The notes beneath the pieces were generated by a model that worked only from the letters and a program-made list of their open reading frames with translations, did not search any database and was not told the origin of the DNA. This document shows positions 38,106 through 50,524 of a stretch of 64,000 bases of DNA, in pieces. This DNA is from Pseudomonas sp. BN417. Its GTDB lineage: Bacteria; Pseudomonadota; Gammaproteobacteria; Pseudomonadales; Pseudomonadaceae. Location of the stretch: positions 26,682 through 90,681 of the forward strand of contig NZ_SSOJ01000141.1 in assembly GCF_029871205.1 (NCBI RefSeq), written 5' to 3'. Made by a program: the position numbers and the translations under genes. How positions within the stretch are numbered: position 1 is the stretch's first letter; each line of letters starts with the position of its first letter.

Positions 38106-39202
38106 TGAAGGCCAGGACAGGCGTCGTACTGCTGCAGGTCGGCGAACGTTTCCTCGACCACGAGCTGGCGGTGCACAAGGTCCTTGGCGAGAAGATCGCC
38201 GGGATGCTTGGCTGCGCCTTCCTCGGCCGCTTCGATCCGGCCCGGCACGAGGCCGAGCACTGCTACTTCCTCCCCGACGAGACCCTGATCGGCAACGCCA
38301 ACGGCCTTGGCATCCGGGGTCCGGAGGATTTCTTCGGTGGCCTGGTACCGCAGCCCTTCATGGCCACCAAGGCCATTACCCATCCCCTGTTCAAGCGGCC
38401 CTCGCGGGTGCCGCCGGGCTGGTCCGAGCGGTTTGCCGAACAGGCGGGCAAGGCCGTCCTGCACGGCTACACGGTGTTCGACCTGGGCGATGCCCAGCGC
38501 GCCGGCGAGGCCTTGCTGCAGCGCGGTCCGGCTCGCCTGAAGCCGGTGCGCGGCAAGGCCGGCCGTGGCCAGCTGGTGATCTGGAACCTGCGCGAACTGG
38601 CCGACGCCCTGGCCCAGCAGGACGCCGAGGAAATCGGCACCTGGGGCCTGGTGCTGGAGGAGGATCTCGAGCAGCCCGACACCTATAGCGTCGGCCAGGT
38701 GCAGGTGGCCGGCATCACCGCCAGCTACTACGGCACCCAGTGCCTGACCCGCGACAACAATGGCTCCCCCGTCTATGGCGGCTCGGATCTGGTGCTGGTG
38801 TGCGGCGACTACGACGCCTTGATGCGATTGGACATGCCCAGACCCGTGCGCCTGGCCGTGGAGCAGGCGCAGCTCTACGAACAGGCGGCCTTCGCCGCCT
38901 ACCCCGGCTTCTTCGCCTCGCGGCGCAACTATGACGTGGCGCGCGGCCTGGACGCCCAGGGCAGGCAGCGCTCGGGCGTGCTGGAGCAGTCCTGGCGCAT
39001 TGGCGGTGCCAGCGCGGCGGAAGTCTTCGCCCTGGAGGCCTTCGCGGCCGACCCGGCGCTGCAGCGGATCCGCGCTTCGACCTGCGAAATCTATGGCGAC
39101 GCGCCAGCGCCGGCCCATTCGACGCGGCTCTATCGCGGCGACGAACCCGAACTGGGTCTGCTCAGCAAATACGTCAAGGTGGAACCCTATGACAGCGCAT
39201 AG
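38105..39202 (+). CDS. DUF3182-like protein resembling an ATP-grasp enzyme
   Basis: A 365-residue protein that I match, with moderate confidence, to DUF3182. In the middle it has an ATP-grasp-like pattern: RLKPVRGKAGRGQLVIW (about 144-160; Lys and Gly-rich loop as in the phosphate-binding lid), then WGLVLEEDLEQPDTYSVGQV (about 180-199; the adenine-contacting Glu pair and a YSVG strand). Near the C-terminus are ASRRNYDVARGLDAQG and a probable second domain. If correct, it would join an acid to an amine or thiol using ATP. It is coupled to a secreted peptide gene upstream and overlaps the hydrolase downstream. Confidence 0.65.
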   Translation: MKARTGVVLLQVGERFLDHELAVHKVLGEKIAGMLGCAFLGRFDPARHEAEHCYFLPDETLIGNANGLGIRGPEDFFGGLVPQPFMATKAITHPLFKRPSRVPPGWSERFAEQAGKAVLHGYTVFDLGDAQRAGEALLQRGPARLKPVRGKAGRGQLVIWNLRELADALAQQDAEEIGTWGLVLEEDLEQPDTYSVGQVQVAGITASYYGTQCLTRDNNGSPVYGGSDLVLVCGDYDALMRLDMPRPVRLAVEQAQLYEQAAFAAYPGFFASRRNYDVARGLDAQGRQRSGVLEQSWRIGGASAAEVFALEAFAADPALQRIRASTCEIYGDAPAPAHSTRLYRGDEPELGLLSKYVKVEPYDSA

Positions 39203-39959
39203 CCAGACGGTGGACATCGCCGTGGACAATGACGCCATAGCCGGAACGCTCCTCTCGCCCGAGACCAAGGTCCCGGGCGTTCTCTTCGTGCACGGCTGGG
39301 GCGGCAGCCAGCACCGCGACCTGGCGCGGGCCAAGGGCATCGCCGGGCTCGGCTGCGTCTGCCTGACCTTCGACCTTCGCGGCCACGAGAAGACCATCGC
39401 CGCCAAGGAAAGCGTGACCCGCGAGCACAACCTGGCCGACATAGTGGCGGCCTATGACCGTCTCGCAGAGCACCCGGCCATCGACGCCGAGGCCATCGCG
39501 GTGATCGGCAGCAGTTACGGCGGCTACCTGTCGACCTTCCTCACCACCCTGCGGCCGGTGAAATGGCTGGCGCTGCGGGTGCCGGCGCTCTACTGGGACG
39601 ATGACTGGGACATGCCCAAGCACCAGCTCGACGTGGCCCGCCTGCAGCGCTACCGACGCATTCCCTGGAACCCCCAGGACAACCTGGCGCTGGCATCCTG
39701 CGCCCAGTTCGCCGGCGATGTGCTGCTGGTGGAGTCCGAGCACGACGACTTCGTGCCCCACACGACGCTGATGAGCTACCGCGCGGCCTTCGAAAAGGCC
39801 CATTCCATGACCCATCGCATTCTCGATGGCGCCGACCACGCCTTGAGCCAGGACTGCGACCAGCAGGCCTACACCAGTATTCTCACCAGCTGGATCAGCG
39901 AAATGGTCATAGGCGCGCGGGTGGGCGACTACCCCCATCATTCCGCGCGCTACTCCTAG
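39189..39959 (+). CDS. Alpha/beta hydrolase
   Basis: A 256-residue alpha/beta hydrolase. LFVHGWGGSQH forms the oxyanion region, the nucleophile Ser lies in VIGSSYGGYLS (about residue 105), ESEHDDFVPH carries the acidic residue and DGADHALS the catalytic His (about 218). No signal peptide is seen. Its ATG lies 14 bases inside the end of the DUF3182-like gene. The nucleophile elbow GSSYGG and the late Asp/His match peptidase/esterase (S9-like) hydrolases. Substrate unknown. Confidence 0.82.
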   Translation: MTAHSQTVDIAVDNDAIAGTLLSPETKVPGVLFVHGWGGSQHRDLARAKGIAGLGCVCLTFDLRGHEKTIAAKESVTREHNLADIVAAYDRLAEHPAIDAEAIAVIGSSYGGYLSTFLTTLRPVKWLALRVPALYWDDDWDMPKHQLDVARLQRYRRIPWNPQDNLALASCAQFAGDVLLVESEHDDFVPHTTLMSYRAAFEKAHSMTHRILDGADHALSQDCDQQAYTSILTSWISEMVIGARVGDYPHHSARYS

Positions 39960-40000
39960 CCCGGAGGACCGTTCGCCCGAAACCAGGTGAAGACCAACGA

Positions 40001-40138
40001 GGAGGCCTGGCCTTCTTCAGCCGCGCCGTCGAGACCGGCGACCCGGATGTCCAGGACTTCGCCCGCAACACCCTGCCGGTGCTCCAGCGGCACCTGGAGA
40101 TGGCCAGGGAGCAGGAAAAGGCGCATCCGCCGTATTAG
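40001..40138 (+). pseudogene. C-terminal remnant of a DUF4142 protein gene
   Basis: One frame reads GLAFFSRAVETGDPDVQDFA then RNTLPVLQRHLEMAREQEKAHPPY and stops. This is the last third of a DUF4142 domain: compare LFHQAANSEDEDIRAFAIQTLPQLEQHLRLA at the end of the intact gene at 51699-52214. No start codon or N-terminal portion precedes it; the DNA directly upstream is unrelated. A 5' deletion is the simplest explanation. Confidence 0.7.
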
Positions 40139-40195
40139 CGGCAGCACGGACAGGTAAAGCATGCCCCTGATGGACCGGTGCCGGCCTGCTCCCGG

Positions 40196-40309
40196 TAGGT
40201 TGGGCTGAGCTCCGCGAAGCCCAACAGCCCAGCTCCCAAGCCTGGCGTTCTCTTGTGGGTGCCACGGGGGCAGCTTTGCCGCCCTTGGCGAATGAATTCG
40301 CCCCCACAG
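40196..40309. repeat. Two adjacent palindromic repeats
   Basis: GTAGGTTGGGCTGAGCTCCGCGAAGCCCAAC (about 40196-40224) is a short palindrome. It is followed by a variant of the TGTGGGGGCGA element (TGTGGGTGCCACGGGGGCA ... GCGAATGAATTCGCCCCCACA) at 40253-40309. They fill the gap between the DUF4142 remnant and the end of glgB. Confidence 0.75.
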
Positions 40310-40319
40310 GTAAAGCAAC

Positions 40320-42487
40320 CTAGGGGAATGTGCCTTCCGGACGCAGGATCAGCGTGCCCAGGGGCGGCAGGTCGAGGCTGACTGACTGGGCTTCACCGTG
40401 GACGTCGATGGCTTCGCTGGCCAGGGTGCCCCTCGAGCCGGCATTGGAGCCGGTGAAACTTTCATCGTCCGTGTTCAGCAACACTTTCCAGAGGCCCGCG
40501 CGGGGCACGCCGACGCGATAGCCGGGCCGTGGCTCGGGGGTGAAGTTGTGCACCACCAGCAACGGCGCTGCACCTTCGGCATGACGCAACCAGGCGAATA
40601 CGCTGTTGTGCTGGTCGTCGCCGATCAGCCACTGGAAGCCCTCCGCGCGGTCGTCGCGCCGGTGCAGGGCCGGCTCATTGCGATAGAGGCGGTTCAGCTC
40701 GCGCACCAGGCCCAGCACGGCGGCGTGTTCCGGGTAGCGCAGCAAATACCAGTCCAGCTGCTGGTCGTGGTCCCATTCGCGCCACTGGCCGAACTCGCAG
40801 CCCATGAACAGCAGCTTCTTGCCCGGGTGGGTCCACATGAAGGCCAGGTACAGGCGCAGGTTGGCGAACTGCTGCCAACGGTCGCCGGGCATCCTGCCCA
40901 GCAGCGAGCCCTTGCCGTGCACCACTTCGTCATGGGAGATCGGCAGGATGAAATGCTCGGAAAAGGCATAGAGCAGGCCGAAGGTCAGCTGGTGGTGATG
41001 GTGCTTGCGGTGGATGGGTTCCTTCTGGATATAGCCCAGGCTGTCGTGCATCCAGCCCATGTTCCACTTGTAGGCGAAGCCCAGCCCGCCCTCGCCCGTC
41101 GGGTGGCTGACCCCCGGCCAGGCGGTGGATTCCTCGGCGATCACCAGGGCTCCGGACGCTTCGGCATGCACCACTTCATTGAGGTGGCGGAGGAATTCGA
41201 TGGCCTCCAGGTTCTCCCGCCCGCCATGGCGGTTGGGTATCCATTCGTCGTCCTTGCGCGAGTAGTCGCGGTAGAGCATCGAGGCCACCGCATCCACGCG
41301 CAGCCCGTCCACGTGGTAGACCCGCAGCCAGTGCAGCGCCGAAGCCAGCATGAAGCCGTGCACCTCGGTGCGGCCGAGGTTATAGATGAACGTGTCCCAA
41401 TCCTGGTGGAAGCCCTCGAAGGGGTGCGCGTACTCGTAGAGCGCGGTGCCGTCGAAACGTCCTAGGCCGTGTTCGTCGGTGGGAAAGTGCGCCGGCACCC
41501 AGTCGAGGATCACGCCGATGCCCGCACAGTGGCAGGCGTCGACGAAGGCGGCGAAGTCCGCCGGGGTGCCATGGCGTGCTGTAGGGGCGAACAGCGACAG
41601 CGGCTGATAGCCCCAGGAACCGCCAAAGGGGTACTCCATGATCGGCATCAGTTCGATATGGCTGAAGCCGAGGTCACGGATATAGGGGATCAGCCGTTCC
41701 GCCAGTTCCGCCCAGCTCGGCGGACGTTCGTCGACCCGTTGCCAGGAGCCGGGGTGTAGCTCGTAGATCGCCAGCGGCTGGTCTTGGGCCTGGTGCCTGG
41801 CGCGCTGGGCCATCCAGTCCTGGTCCTGCCAGTCGAACGCCAGGGGCTCCACCACCCGCGAACTGGTGGCCGGCGGCATCTCCCCGGCCAGGGCGACCGG
41901 GTCAGCCTTCAGCGGCAGCAGGCCGTCTGCGCCAAGGATTTCGTACTTGTACAGCTCGCCGGCGCCCAGGCGCGGGATGAACAGTTCCCACACCCCGGAC
42001 GGGTAACGCAGGCGCATGGGATGACGGCGGCCGTCCCAGCGATTGAATTCGCCCACCACCGACACCCGTCGGGCGTTCGGCGCCCAGACCGCGAAGCGCA
42101 CGCCGGGAATGCCGTCCTGCTCCATCAGCTGTGCGCCGAAACAGCTGCCCAGGTCGCGGTGATTGCCTTCGGCGAAAAGGTATAGGTCCAGGTCGCCCAG
42201 CAGGGGCCCGAAGGCGTAAGGGTCCTCGGTTTCCTGCTGGTCGCCGGGCCACTGGATGCGCAGGCGGTAGGCCGGGCAGTCGGCCAGCTGCAGCTCGAAG
42301 AGCCCGTCGGCATCGGTAAGTACCATCGCCCCCAGTGATGCGCCGCTGTCGGCGGCCAGCAGCTCCACCGCTTCGGCGCCAGGCAGCCAGACCCGCACCA
42401 GAGTGGCCTCTCCCTGCCGTTGCGGTCCCAGGTAGTCGAAGGGGTCGCCCTCTTCCGCCCGGCGCAGGCGTTCCAGTCTTTCGTCGG

Positions 42488-42491
<4 letters not shown>
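40320..42491 (-). CDS. glgB: 1,4-alpha-glucan branching enzyme
   Basis: A 723-residue GH13 enzyme that makes the alpha-1,6 branches of glycogen. A CBM48-like domain begins at [18 protein letters not shown] (about 122-140). The catalytic Asp lies in [19 protein letters not shown] (about 395) and the acid Glu in [15 protein letters not shown] (about 450). [16 protein letters not shown] is diagnostic. It is last in glgE-treS/mak-glgB and its ATG overlaps the treS stop (ATGA). Confidence 0.95.
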
Positions 42492-45793
<3,302 letters not shown>

Positions 45794-45807
45794 GGGCGTG
45801 CTCCTTG

Positions 45808-47793
45808 TCAGCGGACCGGGCGGATGCGCCAGATGCCGAACGGCAGATGCCAGGGATCGATACGCATCCACTGCACCTTGCCGTGCCAGACCCAGCGGTT
45901 ACCGTTCATCAGGTCCTCGCCCTCGAGGTCGGCATCGTCGGCCAAGCCGAACTCCCAGAGCGGCAGCTCGAAGTGGGCTTCCTGGGCATGCTCCGGGTCG
46001 AGGCTGACGGCGACCAGGATGAAATTGGCCAGGTCCTCGGTGCGCTTGCCGAAGTAGAGGATCCTGTCGTTCCACACGTTGTAGGCCTGGAACCCAAGGT
46101 GGGTCTGCAGCGCCGGATTGTCGCGGCGGATCTGATTGAGTCGGGAGATCTCCGCACAGATGTTGCCCGGTGCCTGGTAATCGCGGATGCGCAGCTGGTA
46201 CTTCTCCGAATCCAGGTACTCCTCCTTGCCCGGCACCGCCGCCCCCTCGCACAGCTCGAAGCCCGAGTACATGCCCCAAAGGCCGGAACCCATGGTGGCC
46301 AGGGCCGCGCGGATGAGGAAACCGGGGCGTCCCGCAGCATGGAGGAAGAACGGGTTGATGTCCGGCGTGTTGACGAAGAAGTTCGGCCGGTAGCAATGGC
46401 GCCAGGGCGGCTGGTTGAGCTCGGTGAGGTAGCTCTGCAGTTCGTCCTTGGTATTGCGCCAGGTGAAGTAGGTGTAGCTCTGGCTGAAGCCGAGCTTGCC
46501 CAGGCGCGCCATCATCGCCGGCCGGGTGAAGGCTTCGGAGAGGAAGATCACTTGCGGGTGGCGCCCACGAACGTCGGCGATCAGCCACTCCCAGAACGGC
46601 ATGGGCTTGGTATGGGGGTTGTCCACGCGAAACAGAGTGACGCCCAGCTCCACCCAGACCAGCACCACGTCACGCAGGGCCAGCCAGAGGCCGGGGATAG
46701 CGGCCTCGGCATAGAAGTCGACGTTGACGATGTCCTCATACTTTTTCGGTGGGTTCTCCGCATGGCGGATGCTGCCGTCCGGCCGCCAGTTGAACCAGTC
46801 GGGATGCTGGCGCAGCCAGGGGTGGTCGTGTGAGCACTGGATGGCGAAATCCAGCGCGACTTCCAGGTTATGCGCCCGTGCGGCGTTCACCAGCTCGCGG
46901 AAATCCTCGAAGCTGCCCAGCTGCGGGTGCAGCGCGTCGTGACCGCCCTCCCCGCCGCCGATGGCGTAGGGGCTGCCGGGATCGTCCGGCCCGGCCACCA
47001 GGCTGTTGTTGGGGCCCTTGCGGTGCGTCTTGCCGATGGGGTGGATAGGCGGGAAATAGAGCACGTCGAAACCCATGGCAGCGATTTCGGGCAGGCGCCG
47101 CTGGACATCGGCGAAGGTGCCATGGCGCTGCGGGTCGCCGCTCTCCGAGCGTGGAAACAGCTCGTACCAGCTGCCGAACTGGGCCAGGCGACGCTCCACA
47201 TCGAGCGGGTAGCTGTCGCTGCGCAGCAGATGCGGGCGGTGCTCGGCGCGGCGCATCAGCTCGCCCACCTCCGGCTCGATCAGCAGCGCCACCTGCTCGT
47301 CCACGGCCTGCCGGGTCTCCAGCCGGTCCATCAGCTGCTCCAGCTCAGCGCCCAGTTCCGCCGGCGCCTCGGCGGCAATGCGCTGGATCAGCTGCGCGCC
47401 CTCCTTGAGCTCCAGCTGCACCGGCACGCCCGCGCCGAACTTCTTCAACAGCTCATAACGGTAGCTGGCATAGAGGTCCACCCAGGCTTCGATGGCGAAC
47501 TCGGCGCGGCCCACGGCGTCCGGCACCAGGCGCGCCGTCCAGAGGTCGTTGCCAAGCGCCTGCATGGGCACGCGTTGCCAGTCGGCCTCGCCGGCCTTGC
47601 GCCAGAGCAGGTCGGCGGCCAGCTGGTCGTGGCCGTCGGCGAAGATCACCGCGCCGATGTCCAGTGGCTGATGGCTCAGGCACTTGGCGGCGAAGCGCCC
47701 CCCTTCCACGACCGGTTCCACTCCCTCGATGGCAAGGCGCGGTTGCTGGGCCGCAAGGATGGCGCCGGTTTCGGCCTGTTGGATCGAAAGCAT
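45808..47793 (-). CDS. glgE: Alpha-1,4-glucan:maltose-1-phosphate maltosyltransferase
   Basis: A 661-residue GH13 enzyme that adds maltose units from maltose-1-phosphate to alpha-1,4-glucan. The N-terminal domain (about 20-190, DUF3416) precedes FDVLYFPPIHPIGKTHRKG. The catalytic nucleophile Asp is in GVTLFRVDNPHTKPMPFW (about 390) and the acid/base Glu in VIFLSEAFTRPAMM (about 418). It is first in the leftward glgE-treS/mak-glgB operon. GGAGCC precedes the ATG. The 160 bases beyond the start (47794-47953) are non-coding and should hold the promoter. Confidence 0.94.
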   Translation of the reverse strand: MLSIQQAETGAILAAQQPRLAIEGVEPVVEGGRFAAKCLSHQPLDIGAVIFADGHDQLAADLLWRKAGEADWQRVPMQALGNDLWTARLVPDAVGRAEFAIEAWVDLYASYRYELLKKFGAGVPVQLELKEGAQLIQRIAAEAPAELGAELEQLMDRLETRQAVDEQVALLIEPEVGELMRRAEHRPHLLRSDSYPLDVERRLAQFGSWYELFPRSESGDPQRHGTFADVQRRLPEIAAMGFDVLYFPPIHPIGKTHRKGPNNSLVAGPDDPGSPYAIGGGEGGHDALHPQLGSFEDFRELVNAARAHNLEVALDFAIQCSHDHPWLRQHPDWFNWRPDGSIRHAENPPKKYEDIVNVDFYAEAAIPGLWLALRDVVLVWVELGVTLFRVDNPHTKPMPFWEWLIADVRGRHPQVIFLSEAFTRPAMMARLGKLGFSQSYTYFTWRNTKDELQSYLTELNQPPWRHCYRPNFFVNTPDINPFFLHAAGRPGFLIRAALATMGSGLWGMYSGFELCEGAAVPGKEEYLDSEKYQLRIRDYQAPGNICAEISRLNQIRRDNPALQTHLGFQAYNVWNDRILYFGKRTEDLANFILVAVSLDPEHAQEAHFELPLWEFGLADDADLEGEDLMNGNRWVWHGKVQWMRIDPWHLPFGIWRIRPVR

Positions 47794-47953
47794 CGCTCCT
47801 GGCTCCTTTACGCCTGGCAGACGTTTCGTTCGTGAATCCGTCAGGCGCGGCGGGCCGGCGGATGCGGCATCCCGGCAACGCTGGCCTCTTGAGTTCCGAA
47901 AGCGGATCGGCGGGAAAAGTTCACAGGGATTTGGACCGGTGGCCGATGGCTGC

Positions 47954-48490
47954 CTAAGAGTCGTCGTCCTGTTTGCCGTTCGGCTTGCTGGTCGGTTCGT
48001 TGCCCCGCTCGCCGTTCGGCCTGGGGTCCACCAGCAGGGGGATCACGTGGAGCACCAGCAGCGCCATCAGGGTGCCGAGCACGGCGGTGGCTTCGCGGCC
48101 CAGGCCCACGGCCACGCCAATGGCAGTGGCGGACCAGAGCCCGGCGGCGGTGGTCAGGCCCTTCACGTCCGAGGTGCTATGGCCCTTGAGGATGGTGCCA
48201 GCGCAGAGAAAACCGATGCCGGCGGCAATGCCCTGGATCACCCGGCTGATGGCGTCGTGTCCCGCCCCCTCCTGCTCCAGGGCCATGACGAAGAGCGCGG
48301 CGCCCAGGCACACCAGCATATGGGTGCGGACGCCCGCGGCCTTGCCCATCACCTCCCGCTCGTAACCCAGCAGCCCGCCCAGCAGTATGGCCAGGCCCAG
48401 GCGCAGGATGGCGCGGGTCAGGTACTCCACCTGGCCGAGGTCGGAGAACTCGCTCAGCAGGGTTACCAGGATGCGTTCGCTGAAGTCCAT
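47954..48490 (-). CDS. MgtC/SapB-family membrane protein
   Basis: A 178-residue protein with the MgtC N-terminal domain: AILLGGLLGYEREVMGKAAGVRTHMLVCLGAALFVM, and IRVIQGIAAGIGFLCAGTILK-like and VKGLTTAAGLWSATAIGVAVGLG. Four to five membrane helices. Such proteins modulate membrane energy and Mg or acid tolerance. The C-terminal soluble domain of Salmonella MgtC is missing; a short polar tail takes its place. The ATG at 48490 is favoured over 48514 by the purine-rich GGAAAGG upstream. It reads away from the gene at 48672. Confidence 0.85.
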   Translation of the reverse strand: MDFSERILVTLLSEFSDLGQVEYLTRAILRLGLAILLGGLLGYEREVMGKAAGVRTHMLVCLGAALFVMALEQEGAGHDAISRVIQGIAAGIGFLCAGTILKGHSTSDVKGLTTAAGLWSATAIGVAVGLGREATAVLGTLMALLVLHVIPLLVDPRPNGERGNEPTSKPNGKQDDDS

Positions 48491-48671
48491 CGGCCTTTCC
48501 GAGACAGGGCCCATGAACTTCTGAGGCCAGGCCAGCCGCAGAGGTTCGGCCAATGCGAGGGGCGGCAGGCCCGTTCATCAGAAGGGCTGAACCTTCGCCC
48601 GGGCCCGGCCTTCTTCCGAAACAGGGGCCGCGCGACAGTCCGGCCGCACGACGAATCAGGAGGACCACGCC

Positions 48672-49049
48672 ATGCCACGTGGAAGCAAGGCGAAGTACAC
48701 CGACAAGCAGAAGCGCAAGGCCGAGCACATAGAGGCAAGTTACGAGGCCAAGGGCGTTTCCGAAGGCGAAGCCGAGGCCCGCGCCTGGGCCACCGTGAAC
48801 AAGCAATCCGGCGGCGGCGAGAAAGCCGGCGGTTCCGGCCAGCGCACCAGCCCGGAAACCAAGAGAGCCGCGCGCAAATCTTCTGCCCGCCGCGCCGCGG
48901 CGACCCGGCGTGGCGTTCCCCGGCCGGGGAGCACCCTGGCTTCGATGAGCAAGACCGAACTCCTGGACCGGGCACGCAAACGCAATATCGCCGGCCGCTC
49001 GAAGATGCGTAAGCAGGAGTTGATCGAGGCCTTGCGCAAAGCCCGCTAA
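48672..49049 (+). CDS. Basic protein with a C-terminal Rho-N/SAP-like domain
   Basis: A 125-residue, very basic protein. The N-terminal 45 residues (KYTDKQKRKAEHIEASYEAKGVS, then EAEARAWATVNKQSGGG) match small proteins often labelled plasmid stabilization proteins. A Lys/Arg/Ser linker leads to SKTELLDRARKRNIAGRSKMRKQELIEALRKAR (about 92-124), a Rho N-terminal or SAP-like helix-extended-helix that binds nucleic acid. CAGGAGG precedes the ATG by 7 bases. The plasmid label is a name only; the likely property is nucleic acid binding. Confidence 0.82.
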   Translation: MPRGSKAKYTDKQKRKAEHIEASYEAKGVSEGEAEARAWATVNKQSGGGEKAGGSGQRTSPETKRAARKSSARRAAATRRGVPRPGSTLASMSKTELLDRARKRNIAGRSKMRKQELIEALRKAR

Positions 49050-49063
49050 TCCCCTTCCCCTAA

Positions 49064-49095
49064 CCGCCGCGGTTGGTGTTGCGGCGGATTTTTTT
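49064..49095 (+). terminator. Rho-independent terminator
   Basis: CCGCCGC-GGTTGGTGTT-GCGGCGG gives a 7-pair stem followed by ATTTTTTTA. It ends the transcript of the basic Rho-N-like gene. Confidence 0.9.
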
Positions 49096-49193
49096 ACCTT
49101 GGGTCTGGCGGTGTGAAGAGGCCTGCACGTGCCCCACCTACCTGGTCAATGCCGTTGCCCGCGTCAAGCCGGGGGCTGGTGCGGGCCGGGAGG

Positions 49194-49436
49194 TCAAGGC
49201 GAAATCGGATCGCTCGCCGGGAAGGTTTCCTCCAGCGCGTTGTCCACCTGGGACTCCTTCGGCTTGTCGCGAACGGTGGGATCGCCGCAGCGGCACTCGG
49301 CATCGCGGCATTGCTTGCAGCCTTCCGGGTGGCGGTCGGCGCAGGCGGCGCAGCAGTAGGCCTTGCCGTCTCGGATCAGGGCGTTGGCGTCCACCACACA
49401 GGTACAGCTGGGGCAGGCGCAGCGGTTGTCATTCAT
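49194..49436 (-). CDS. Bacterial metallothionein
   Basis: An 80-residue metallothionein of the SmtA/PmtA type. Eleven Cys: CACPSCTC near the start, CCAACADRHPEGCKQC in the middle with a His ligand, and ECRCGD. A 25-residue acidic tail (PKESQVDNALEETFPASD) is added after the metal-binding part. Such proteins bind zinc, cadmium or copper. A second, shorter copy lies at 57739-57918. Confidence 0.9.
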   Translation of the reverse strand: MNDNRCACPSCTCVVDANALIRDGKAYCCAACADRHPEGCKQCRDAECRCGDPTVRDKPKESQVDNALEETFPASDPISP

Positions 49437-49561
49437 GGCCGAATCCTCTGCAGGAAAAAGCCCATGGCCGTGTTGGGAGTGCGGATGAAGCGGCTGCCCG
49501 GCAGCCTTTGCGGAGCGCTCGGATAACGGTGCCTACGCAGGGAAAGGAGCGAAGCCATGGA

Positions 49562-49693
49562 TCACTCCTCCCTGCCGCCCGGGTCTCCCCGACGCGCCCT
49601 GGTATGGCGCCGTGAACGCTTGCGGGACAGGGATACCCTGACTTTCACGCCGAAACGCTTGGCTGGAGTCCAGCCAATCCTGGGACTGTTCAT
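49562..49693 (-). CDS. Possible 43-residue basic protein
   Basis: The only support is a strong GGGGAGG ribosome site 4 bases before the ATG and an open frame of 43 codons (starts MNSPRIGWTPAKRF, Arg-rich end). On the opposite strand an ATG at 49557 with AAAGGAG 7 bases upstream also opens a frame through the same DNA. Either, both or neither may be real. Confidence 0.3.
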   Translation of the reverse strand: MNSPRIGWTPAKRFGVKVRVSLSRKRSRRHTRARRGDPGGREE

Positions 49694-49720
49694 GGAGCCT
49701 CCCCGCGCGATCGCGCGTGC

Positions 49721-50140
49721 TCATTCCTCTTCGTCGCCCGCGGGCGAAACCTTGTCGGTCCAGAGCTTGCCGTCCAGCGGGGCGGAGCGCCCCAGCTCGG
49801 CTTCATCGAGGCCGATACCGCCGCCGATCTCGGACTCGTCGACGCGACGCAGGTCGGCATCGGCCGGCGCACTGGTGCCGGTCAGGTCGTAGAGGGTGTC
49901 GGGGCTGAGGTCATCGAGGGTGACGTTGTCTTCGTGTTCGCTGTCGGTCAGGGTTTCGCCGCCGGTCATGCCGCTCTCGGCCACGCGCTCCGGCGGGAAT
50001 TCCTTCTCGACCTCGCCGGCCGGGCGCTGGTCGCCAATGCGGCCCTGGCGCTCGACACGCTCTTCACTGAAGTCCAGCTCGCGCACCGAGCGGTCCTCGG
50101 CGTCGTCTGGTGCTCGCGGCAGGGGGTTGTCGCGGATCAT
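49721..50140 (-). CDS. Acidic hypothetical protein (Pseudomonas 'HPr-related' type)
   Basis: A 139-residue, highly acidic and probably disordered protein. The C-terminal stretch LSPDTLYDLTGTSAPADADL with DESEIGGGIGLDEAELGR resembles a family in Pseudomonas labelled phosphotransferase system HPr-related, but no HPr fold or phospho-His is present. The family match is from memory. Function unknown. Confidence 0.65.
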   Translation of the reverse strand: MIRDNPLPRAPDDAEDRSVRELDFSEERVERQGRIGDQRPAGEVEKEFPPERVAESGMTGGETLTDSEHEDNVTLDDLSPDTLYDLTGTSAPADADLRRVDESEIGGGIGLDEAELGRSAPLDGKLWTDKVSPAGDEEE

Positions 50141-50227
50141 CTGGCTTCTCCAGCTGAGTACCTACCTCAATCGACTGGAAGCCATGACGAATGATTCAGA
50201 CTTTTTGCCGGGCGGCCCGGCGAGGGG

Positions 50228-50524
50228 CTAGAAATGCAGGCGTCCGCGGTTGTCGAACGCTTCCCGGGCGGCCTGGGTGTCGTCCGTGTCCCTGGCCGGG
50301 GCACGGACGACCCGGGTCTCGAAGTGGAATACCGGCGCCTGCTGGCGTAGCACCGGCCGGCTGTCCCCGGGGCCACGCCCGGCGTACTGGCCGTAGATGC
50401 CCAGCAGCAACACGCCGAAGAGCATGCAGATGCCGAAGCGCTGGATGCTGCGCGAATCCTTGCGGGGCGGTTGGCGCAGGACCAGGGCTCGCGTCCTGCG
50501 CCGCTTGAGGCTGGAGCGTCCCAT
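50228..50524 (-). CDS. Small single-helix membrane protein
   Basis: A 98-residue protein: an Arg/Lys-rich N-terminal 30 residues, one membrane helix (FGICMLFGVLLLGIYGQYAG, about 32-51) and a polar C-terminal part probably outside the cytoplasm. Its ATG overlaps the stop of the next gene (TGATG), so the pair is co-translated. No family recognised. Confidence 0.6.
   Translation of the reverse strand: MGRSSLKRRRTRALVLRQPPRKDSRSIQRFGICMLFGVLLLGIYGQYAGRGPGDSRPVLRQQAPVFHFETRVVRAPARDTDDTQAAREAFDNRGRLHF

Noticed and set aside
49557-49892. Rightward 111-codon frame starting at 49557
   Set aside because: It has a fair ribosome site, but most of its length runs antisense to the acidic protein gene at 49721-50140 and shows no motif.
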